Assembly (NCBI RefSeq): GCF_904846175.1
Contig: NZ_CAJGZM010000006.1
Span: 107,540 to 171,539 of the forward strand
DNA: 64,000 nucleotides
DNA from: Psychrobacter immobilis
GTDB lineage: Bacteria; Pseudomonadota; Gammaproteobacteria; Pseudomonadales; Moraxellaceae
Direction: 5' to 3'
In this document: in pieces, positions 57,629 to 64,000 of the stretch
Layout of the letters: the number at the start of each line of letters is the position of its first letter
How positions within the stretch are numbered: the first letter of the stretch is position 1
Position numbers and translations under genes: made by a program
The notes under the pieces: model-generated
Database searches by the model: none
Told to the model about the DNA's origin: nothing
What the model saw: the letters and a program-made list of their open reading frames with translations, nothing else

Positions 57629-58546
57629 ATGAATGGCTGGCTGAATAAACTAATTGTGATACCGAGTATGGTCTCTTTAATGGCTCTTGCGCTCGTCGGC
57701 TGCGAAGAAGAAGACGTATTCTTTGGCTCAGGCGGCAGTAATAATATAACGCTGACGAGCTTTGCTAATAGCTATGACAGCCAAGCCAGCGCGACGGCGA
57801 TTGCACGTATCGATGAAACCTACCGTACTGGCAAGTATGAGATTCAGAGCAGAAACCTTGTCAATAGCTATAGTAATCAGAGTTTGAATACCTTGGATAA
57901 AACAGTATTGGCGGATAAATTTGAAGGACGGCTGGAACATAAAAATATCGAAGTTAATGGTCGCACCGTGAAACGCCCAATCTATGAAAAAAATACCAAT
58001 AATAAGTTTAACTATGAAACCACTTATAAAACCTTGGATTTATCAGGTTTAAAAGCGGACAGTTATAGCGCAGGTAATACGGTAAATAGTAGTCGCGGCA
58101 TCATTACTGGCTTAAATAATTATCCTAACATCCCAGCCACCCTAGAGTTTCCATCAGGCTCAGTTTGTTATATTCCAGTCGTCACCAGCGAGCGCGCTTT
58201 TTTAGCGTTTAATGAAAAAGACAAAACCGGATATACCGCGCTTGATAAGTGGGTTGAAGCAGCCGAAGCGCGTTTTAATGATGATAGAGATTATAGTACC
58301 TCAAACTTTGGCGTCGGCATAAATAACAAGCAAAAAGCGGCGCAAGTGATGTTTTTTGAATATAAAAACCAACCGGCTTATCAGTATAATGGTGTGGAAT
58401 ATAGTAAAGATATTTATGAAGCCGTTTATGTGGCCAAAGGTAGCAGTAATCCAAATACCAACAGCTTTCGCGGTGTGGTCGATTGCACGATAGTCAATGA
58501 TGTCGCGGCTGACTTTTTAGAAAGAGAAATCAAGCGCTATTATTAA
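57629..58546 (+). CDS. Lipoprotein of unknown function
   Basis: The 305-residue product has a lipoprotein signal peptide with the lipobox ALVGC near residue 25, followed by Glu-Glu-Glu-Asp and a Gly/Ser/Asn-rich start. The rest contains many Asn, Tyr and Lys and repeated TYKT/NYETTYKT-type strands, and two Cys (SVCYIP and VVDCTIV) that could form a disulfide. No known domain is recognised. The acidic residue after Cys is an inner-membrane retention signal in E. coli, but this does not hold widely. Probably periplasmic, anchored to one of the membranes. A terminator follows. Confidence 0.75.
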   Translation: MNGWLNKLIVIPSMVSLMALALVGCEEEDVFFGSGGSNNITLTSFANSYDSQASATAIARIDETYRTGKYEIQSRNLVNSYSNQSLNTLDKTVLADKFEGRLEHKNIEVNGRTVKRPIYEKNTNNKFNYETTYKTLDLSGLKADSYSAGNTVNSSRGIITGLNNYPNIPATLEFPSGSVCYIPVVTSERAFLAFNEKDKTGYTALDKWVEAAEARFNDDRDYSTSNFGVGINNKQKAAQVMFFEYKNQPAYQYNGVEYSKDIYEAVYVAKGSSNPNTNSFRGVVDCTIVNDVAADFLEREIKRYY

Positions 58547-58578
58547 AGTTAAAAATATCTAAAGATAAAAAATATCAG

Positions 58579-58612
58579 CACTCTCTATTTAGCTTTCAGA
58601 GAGTGTTTTTTT
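58579..58612 (+). terminator. Intrinsic terminator after the lipoprotein gene
   Basis: CACTCTCT pairs with AGAGAGTG across ATTTAGCTTTC, followed by seven T. Confidence 0.8.
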
Positions 58613-58718
58613 ATGCGCTAATTCTGCAACCAGACGCTAAATCCGCTACAATAAGCCCATTATTTATCCTATTTATTTAGATTGATTTCTAAATCACACA
58701 ACCGTTGAAGCCGAAATT

Positions 58719-60314
58719 ATGAGCGTAGATCCAAAGAAATTAAGCAAAGAAGTCGCCAAGCGCCGCACCTTCGCCATTATCTCGCATCCCGATGCGGGTA
58801 AGACTACCATGACCGAAAAGCTTCTGTTATGGGGGCAAGCGATTCAAGTAGTTGGTGAAGTTAAAGGGCGCAAAACCGACCGCCATGCGACGTCTGATTG
58901 GATGAGTATGGAACAAGAGCGTGGTATTTCTATCACCACCTCGGTCATGCAGTTCCCTTATAAAGAACATATGGTTAACCTGCTAGATACACCCGGTCAC
59001 GCCGACTTTAGTGAAGATACCTATCGTACTCTGACCGCTGTAGACAGTGCGCTGATGATGGTCGATGGCGCAAAAGGTGTCGAAGAACGTACCATCAAAC
59101 TGATGGAAGTCTGCCGGATGCGCGATACGCCCATCATCTCATTTGTCAATAAACTTGACCGCCAAATTCGTGAGCCGCTTGAGCTACTCAGTGAAATCGA
59201 AGCCGTATTAAAGATTAAATGTATTCCGGTCACTTGGCCTATCGGTATGGGGCAAGATTTTGTTGGCGTCTATCATTTAAACGAAAACAAAACTTATCTA
59301 TATGAAAAAGGTCACGGCGGTGACATGACGGTCGCTGAGACGCGCGAAGGCTATGATTATCCTGATATTCGTGAGCGTTTGGGCAAGCTGATGTTTGATT
59401 CTTTTGAGGAGTCGCTTGAGCTGGTGCAAATGGCGCTTGAAGAGTTTAGTGTTGAAGCGTTCTTGGCGGGCGAGATGACACCAGTATTGTTCGGTACGGC
59501 ACTGGGTAACTTTGGCGTCAATATGGTACTTGATACCCTCATTAAATATGCGCCGCCGCCAAAATCGCACCCGACCAATGAGCGCGAAGTGGCAGCAACC
59601 GAAACCGAATTTAGCGGCTTTGTGTTTAAGATTCAGGCCAATATGGATCCGCGTCACCGTGACCGTATTGCTTTCTTACGGGTGTGCTCAGGCAAGTACG
59701 AAAAAGGCATGAAGATGAAGCATGTGCGCTTGGGTAAAGACGTACGTATTGCGGATGCTTTGACTTTCCTTGCCGGTGACCGTGAAACGTTAGAAGAAGC
59801 CTATCCGGGTGATATTATTGGTTTGCACAACCACGGAACGATTTCTATCGGTGACAGCTTTACCGAAGGCGAGGAGTTGAACTTTACAGGTATTCCGCAT
59901 TTTGCCCCTGAACTGTTCCGCCGTGTCATTCTAAAAGATCCACTAAAATCGAAAGCGCTACAAAAAGGTTTGCAGCAGTTAAGTGAAGAGGGCGCAACAC
60001 AGGTGTTCATGCCGCAGATTAATAACGATTTGATCTTGGGCGCGGTCGGTGTCCTACAGTTTGAAGTGGTCGCGCACCGTCTAAAAGAAGAGTACAAAGT
60101 GCAATGTATTTTTGAGCCAGTATCGATTGCGACTGTACGCTGGATTCATTGCGATGACGAAGTGGCATTGGCGAAGTTTAAGAAAAAAGCACATGACCAA
60201 TTATCGATAGATGGCGGCGGCTATTTAACCTATTTAGCACCATCACGGGTGAATTTGCAGCTGATGCAAGACCGCTATCCAGAAGTGAGCTTTAGTAATA
60301 CACGCGAGCATTAA
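58719..60314 (+). CDS. prfC: Peptide chain release factor 3
   Basis: RF3 is the translational GTPase that recycles RF1/RF2 after stop-codon release. The 531-residue product has the G1 motif [14 protein letters not shown], the switch [22 protein letters not shown] (G4) and the RF3-specific [19 protein letters not shown] region. The later domains include [19 protein letters not shown]. Length matches the family (529 in E. coli). A terminator follows at 60346-60372. Confidence 0.98.
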   Translation: MSVDPKKLSKEVAKRRTFAIISHPDAGKTTMTEKLLLWGQAIQVVGEVKGRKTDRHATSDWMSMEQERGISITTSVMQFPYKEHMVNLLDTPGHADFSEDTYRTLTAVDSALMMVDGAKGVEERTIKLMEVCRMRDTPIISFVNKLDRQIREPLELLSEIEAVLKIKCIPVTWPIGMGQDFVGVYHLNENKTYLYEKGHGGDMTVAETREGYDYPDIRERLGKLMFDSFEESLELVQMALEEFSVEAFLAGEMTPVLFGTALGNFGVNMVLDTLIKYAPPPKSHPTNEREVAATETEFSGFVFKIQANMDPRHRDRIAFLRVCSGKYEKGMKMKHVRLGKDVRIADALTFLAGDRETLEEAYPGDIIGLHNHGTISIGDSFTEGEELNFTGIPHFAPELFRRVILKDPLKSKALQKGLQQLSEEGATQVFMPQINNDLILGAVGVLQFEVVAHRLKEEYKVQCIFEPVSIATVRWIHCDDEVALAKFKKKAHDQLSIDGGGYLTYLAPSRVNLQLMQDRYPEVSFSNTREH

Positions 60315-60345
60315 AATCAGATTTTTAATCTTCCTGCTTACTTTT

Positions 60346-60372
60346 AAAAGACACGCTATCGTGTCTTTTTTT
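60346..60372 (+). terminator. Intrinsic terminator of prfC
   Basis: AAAAGACACG pairs with CGTGTCTTTT across CTAT, followed by a T-run. Confidence 0.85.
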
Positions 60373-60515
60373 ATTATAAGAGCTTTCAGTTGCAACTAAA
60401 TATCAGCTTTAGCATCGGCGTTAAGTACTTAAAAACACAAACAGTGTAGCTACAATACTACAGAATGGTTACGGTAGAATATCAATAAACCTTATTTGTA
60501 CGTTAAAGAGGCTAT

Positions 60516-61370
60516 ATGAAATCTGCAACTCAAGTTTATAGTAATCATTCACAACTCTATCAACGATTCCCATTTCAGAGCAGCTTGGGGCGTTTAATAA
60601 CTGTGTTAAGCAGTGGATTGCTACTTGGCGCATTAAGCCTATCAGCGCACGCAGGGAGCTTAATTAGTCACACTGAATATTTAGAGTATGAGCTGCCCAA
60701 AAAAATAGAAGAAAAATGCGCGGCGCGTGATAATTGTCCAGAGATTGAGGTTAAGTACCTTAATACCAATCATGCTTGGATAAATACGCTGACCAATGAG
60801 CGTATCAATCATTTGGTCGTTAATAGTAAACCAACTGAATCCGTGTCCATCACTAAGAAAAGTAGCCCAGCAGAAGTTAAAGCTGCTATCGACGGTTTTG
60901 TTAACTCGCAATTTTCTGATTTGCCGCAAGACAGCGTTTTCGTTTATAACTTAATGGTGACGCCCGAATATTTGGGTCATGTGAATGATTTCGAGATGTT
61001 TGAGATAAACTCCTATGTCTTTACGGGTGGCGCTCACGGCATGCCATATAGTGAATATCTGATATTTGACCAGCAGAGCAAAAAACAAATCCAATTAGCA
61101 GATATGCTGCAGCCCAACAAAAAACCTCGCTTTAAAGCCTTGGCTTATGATGCTTATAAAAAATGGGTGAAAACGGTCGATAACGATGTCAAAAATTATG
61201 AGAAGAACTGGCCGTTTACTTTAAGTGATAATGTGACGTTGACCGATAAAGGGGTTGATATTCGTTATCAGCATTACTCTATTAGTCCCTACGCATATGG
61301 TATGCCCGTGCTGAGCATTCCTTACGAGAAACTTGGCGGGATTATAAAACCCCGTTTTATGCCTAAATAA
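60516..61370 (+). CDS. DUF3298/DUF4163-type exported protein
   Basis: The 284-residue product has a long N-terminus with a signal-like segment (SSGLLLGALSLSAHAG, about residues 31-46). The mature part shows the DUF3298 (RsiV-like) pattern: a DUF4163-like domain, then FEMFEINSYVFTGGAHGMPYSEYLIFD with the GGAHG motif, and QIQLADMLQP. The domain occurs in anti-sigma factor RsiV, which binds lysozyme, and in many exported proteins without assigned function. Here no sigma factor is adjacent, so a direct role in lysozyme sensing is unsupported. Probably periplasmic. Confidence 0.82.
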   Translation: MKSATQVYSNHSQLYQRFPFQSSLGRLITVLSSGLLLGALSLSAHAGSLISHTEYLEYELPKKIEEKCAARDNCPEIEVKYLNTNHAWINTLTNERINHLVVNSKPTESVSITKKSSPAEVKAAIDGFVNSQFSDLPQDSVFVYNLMVTPEYLGHVNDFEMFEINSYVFTGGAHGMPYSEYLIFDQQSKKQIQLADMLQPNKKPRFKALAYDAYKKWVKTVDNDVKNYEKNWPFTLSDNVTLTDKGVDIRYQHYSISPYAYGMPVLSIPYEKLGGIIKPRFMPK

Positions 61371-61485
61371 TGCAAACAATAAATTTTAGCTAATATTGAA
61401 CTTATCATTTAAAAAATAGTCGTTTAAAGAAACTGATTAAGTAAAGACAGCCATTAAACATTTAATAAAAATAAGGAGTGATAGC

Positions 61486-62499
61486 ATGACGAACCATACA
61501 GAAAATGCCAATACACCAGTAGCCACAGATGGCGCAGCATGGCAGCTTGATGCCTTAACCGAAGCCCTGGGTGCTCTGACATTGACAGTCAGTGATAGCT
61601 TGTCTGTGGGACGCGGTAGCGATAATGATGTGGTGCTCGGCAGCAAGCAGGTATCGCGCAATCATGCGGTGCTGAGCGTATTAAACGGTAAGTTGTACGT
61701 TAAGGACTTAGAATCATCAAACGGTACCTTTATCAACGACCAGCGTATTGAGGCCAATAAATCTACAAACCTTGCTGCTAATGATACGCTAGGTTTTGCA
61801 AGCTTTAGCTTTCAGGTAAGCGCGCCAGTGGCTGCTATGGATAATGAGGAAGTAGTTGCAGATAAACCAACTTTGATGTTGAGTCCTGATACTGAAATAG
61901 CGCCTATTGTTGAAGCGGAGCCAGTCGTTAAAAAAAATGTTATCGAAGAGATATTGCCTACTGAGGATAATCTACAAGCTACTCCTAGCGCAGCAGTTGT
62001 GCAAACTGCACATACATTAGACAAGCCAGTCGTTAAAGAAACAGGAATTAATGAAGTCTTGTCAGCGACATTGACTGAAGCGAATCCCGTTATCACTGAG
62101 TCAACTGAGCACACAGTAGTGACGCCTAAAGAAGCACCAGCTCCAACGAGCGCCCCTGTTGTAGGAGAATCAACACAGACGGCAGCTCTTCAAACAGAGA
62201 AAGAAGCAGACGCTGATATGCATGATAAAACCACCAAAACAGCTTTGCAGGAAGAAGCAGATCCTGATGTGTTACGTGCCAAGCAAGCTGCTACTGGGCA
62301 GTTTTCAGGTACTGCCAATTTGGGACAACCTCGCGACCTTGGCACAACGGGTAATAATGCCATGGATCAAGCCATTGATAACCCTGCTAATGCGGGACAG
62401 ATTGAGAAAAAGCCCAGCGGCAGTTGGTTTATATGGGTATTTGTGGCAGTTTTAATTATTGGCCTAGCATTATGGTTATTTAATATGGGCGTCGTATAA
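61486..62499 (+). CDS. FHA-domain protein with C-terminal membrane anchor
   Basis: Residues about 25-105 form a forkhead-associated domain with the family motifs SVGRGSDNDVVL, VSRNHAVLS and LESSNGTFINDQRI, which bind phosphothreonine peptides. A linker of about 200 residues rich in Thr, Glu, Ala, Val and Pro follows. A membrane segment lies at about 313-333 (SWFIWVFVAVLIIGLALWLF), at the very C-terminus. AAGGAG precedes the ATG. There is no Ser/Thr kinase, phosphatase or type VI secretion gene in view, so its partner is unknown. The tail suggests anchoring with the FHA domain in the cytoplasm. Confidence 0.88.
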   Translation: MTNHTENANTPVATDGAAWQLDALTEALGALTLTVSDSLSVGRGSDNDVVLGSKQVSRNHAVLSVLNGKLYVKDLESSNGTFINDQRIEANKSTNLAANDTLGFASFSFQVSAPVAAMDNEEVVADKPTLMLSPDTEIAPIVEAEPVVKKNVIEEILPTEDNLQATPSAAVVQTAHTLDKPVVKETGINEVLSATLTEANPVITESTEHTVVTPKEAPAPTSAPVVGESTQTAALQTEKEADADMHDKTTKTALQEEADPDVLRAKQAATGQFSGTANLGQPRDLGTTGNNAMDQAIDNPANAGQIEKKPSGSWFIWVFVAVLIIGLALWLFNMGVV

Positions 62500-62939
62500 T
62501 TGCTTTAGCGCCAACAATCGTTTATAAAATTCCTTAAAAAAGGCATCTGCCAGCTCAATACTATTTATATAACTTGTAACTTTTAAAGGTTATTAAATTA
62601 TCACTGGCAGTTTGCCAATTTACTGTATAAATTGTCCGTTTATAGATTAACTTTATGAATCATTTGTTAGAAGTCATTAAAATATAAAGTTAATTAAAAG
62701 GTTTTATTATTGATTTAGGTAGTAAAAATAATCGGTAGTAGAGAAGATAGCAGCAAGCTATTTAGCTTGCTGCTTGGCTGATAATATTAATTACGATAAA
62801 AAGTGCGATTTAATGTTAGAAAAAACACTAACGTAATCAAGTGTTTGACGGTTCTCATGAAAATAATGCTAAAAAAACTGAAAAATAGCTTGCGTCTGTC
62901 AAAATATTTGATAGAATAGCCACCACTTTAAGAGAACAA
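62500..62939. other. Intergenic region before the tRNA cluster, 440 bp
   Basis: AT-rich. It contains an 11-bp perfect inverted repeat AGCAGCAAGCT / AGCTTGCTGCT (62749-62774, loop of four) with no long T-run, possibly a weak terminator or processed structure, and the tRNA promoter near 62890-62917. No gene is seen. Confidence 0.5.
62890..62917 (+). promoter_or_regulatory. Probable promoter of the tRNA-tuf cluster
   Basis: TTGCGT at 62890-62895 and TAGAAT at 62912-62917 are spaced by 16 bases and lie about 22 bases before the first tRNA. The match to sigma-70 boxes is moderate. Confidence 0.5.
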
Positions 62940-63015
<76 letters not shown>

Positions 63016-63080
63016 TCTCTTTCAAAGTCGCTTTTTATGAATTTGCTTTAAATTAAAGTAATTTTATATCAAGCAATCTA

Positions 63081-63164
63081 GGTGGGATTGGGGAGCGGTC
63101 AAACCCAACAGACTGTAAATCTGTCGCGAAAGCTTCGAAGGTTCGAATCCTTCTCCCACCACCA
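63081..63164 (+). tRNA. tRNA-Tyr (anticodon GTA)
   Basis: Class II tRNA of 84 bases. Acceptor GGTGGGA pairs with TCCCACC, the anticodon loop contains GTA (ACTGTAAAT), a long variable arm (GCGAAAGCTTCGAAG region) is present and CCA is encoded. Confidence 0.95.
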
Positions 63165-63250
63165 TATTTTTTTCAAAGTTTGTCCTAGCGCCAAGCATAC
63201 TCTATATCTTAAACGACTCACTATCAGAGTCAAACAGCATAAGAGTAAAT

Positions 63251-63324
63251 GCGGGTGTGGTATAATGGTAACACCTTAGCCTTCCAAGCTAATGACGCGG
63301 GTTCGATTCCCGCCACCCGCTCCA
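63251..63324 (+). tRNA. tRNA-Gly (anticodon TCC)
   Basis: Acceptor GCGGGTG pairs with CACCCGC, the anticodon loop CTTCCAA gives TCC, and CCA is encoded. Third gene of the cluster. Confidence 0.95.
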
Positions 63325-63425
63325 TATATGCACCATCGCAGCAACTATCAATCATCACGACAGTCAGTTATTATTGCTGTATCGTGATATTTTTTTTAGT
63401 GCAACCCAGTAGTTGGCTAGAATAC

Positions 63426-63500
<75 letters not shown>

Positions 63501-63892
63501 TTTATTATTCAAGTGTTTTATCGAAATCATAGAATATTGAAAATTATAAATAGAGTGTGGCAGATAATGATTTAAGGGTAACACTGAGGTGTTGCCTTTT
63601 AGTGCTGTCTGTTTACTAATAAGATATAGCAAGACATAGTAGCATTGGCAATGTGCGTTATAATACGCGGCAATGTGCAAGAGATTGAAAAGCAAGTATA
63701 ATGTCTCTATATAAAGTTGTAGGCATTATTACCGCTATCAACATTACCGCTATCAATCCTTGTTAATGAATAAGCTTTAGTAGTAAAACCATAGCGTCAA
63801 CGGTTTGATGGTTTTTATGCATCATGAGCCGTCAAACAGCTATTTACCGATCTTTGATTGTTAAAGATTCATCAAAAAAAGAGGAAATACCC
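63501..63892. other. tRNA-tuf spacer, 392 bp
   Basis: Between the last tRNA and tuf. It contains a hairpin with GGTAACAC / GTGTTGCC and four T at 63576-63600, which may terminate or process the tRNA transcript, and then the tuf leader. In E. coli the cluster reads into tufB with a shorter spacer. Confidence 0.45.
63576..63600 (+). terminator. Possible attenuator or terminator after the tRNA cluster
   Basis: Stem GGTAACAC / GTGTTGCC (one G-U) around TGAG, followed by only four T. Strength uncertain. Confidence 0.5.
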
Positions 63893-64000
63893 ATGGCAAA
63901 GGCCAAGTTTGAACGCAGCAAGCCACACGTCAACGTCGGTACTATCGGACACGTTGACCACGGTAAAACAACCCTAACCGCCGCTATCGCAACCGTAGCA
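63893..64000 (+). CDS. tuf: Elongation factor Tu, N-terminal part (cut by window end)
   Basis: The first 36 codons of EF-Tu are present before the window ends. They read [20 protein letters not shown] and then [16 protein letters not shown], which includes the G1 GTP-binding motif [16 protein letters not shown] lies before the ATG. EF-Tu delivers aminoacyl-tRNA to the ribosome. Placement right after tRNA-Thr(GGT) matches tufB in E. coli. Too short to appear as a listed frame, but the identity is unmistakable. Confidence 0.97.
   Translation, partial: MAKAKFERSKPHVNVGTIGHVDHGKTTLTAAIATVA

Overview
The window is a chromosomal segment of a gammaproteobacterium, most likely a Psychrobacter or a close relative in Moraxellaceae. 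This rests on the AT-leaning sequence, the MetX/MetW pair, a GacS kinase divergent from cysM next to rlmD-relA, a short BLUF protein, and the many low-complexity insertions in housekeeping proteins. No genome comparison could be run. Almost all of it is ordinary, densely packed core genome. There are no rRNA genes, CRISPR arrays, prophage or complete insertion sequences.

Layout. 1-6.2 kb: the 3' end of typA, mscL, a small exported protein, mutM and relA. 6.6-16.7 kb: rlmD, a PolB-type exonuclease and cysM on the minus strand, divergent from a GacS/BarA-type hybrid kinase, then a crotonase and a Bcr/CflA-type exporter. 17.0-21.6 kb: a solute-binding lipoprotein, a CheA-like membrane kinase, a CheY-like receiver and two CheX-like phosphatases, all on the plus strand. 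22-24.2 kb: rpsB and tsf. 24.2-33.7 kb: a lytic transglycosylase, an LrgB/LrgA pair, hflX, a PlsC-type acyltransferase, an aldo/keto reductase, an FKBP isomerase, a small lipoprotein, a cold-shock/DUF1294 protein and a hemerythrin-like protein. 33.8-40 kb: lspA overlapping ileS, a thioredoxin-like protein and an acetyltransferase-nitrilase fusion. 40.7-50.6 kb: a BLUF photoreceptor, a D-2-hydroxyglutarate dehydrogenase-like gene divergent from serA, trhO, a Sel1 protein, metX-metW and hemH. 50.7-62.5 kb: several uncharacterised proteins, one with a 14-copy hexamer repeat, plus polA, ohr, prfC, a DUF3298 protein and an FHA protein. 62.9-64 kb: the tRNA cluster Thr-Tyr-Gly-Thr leading into tuf, cut by the window end.

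The most interesting region is 17067-21596. It combines chemotaxis-type parts (Hpt plus CheA-like ATPase, single receiver, two CheX phosphatases) with a periplasmic amino-acid-type binding protein. It lacks CheW, a methyl-accepting receptor, CheR and CheB, and the kinase has its own two membrane segments instead of a CheW-like domain. I read it as a stand-alone sensory phosphorelay with unknown output. A 74-bp element with TA-flanked terminal inverted repeats sits inside it.

Other points worth checking are a membrane-anchored BLUF protein, an in-frame (Ser-Glu)14 hexamer repeat in an exported protein, an insertion splitting the receiver domain of the GacS-like kinase, a RelA whose EXDD motif reads QFDD, and three genes whose best start codon is TTG.
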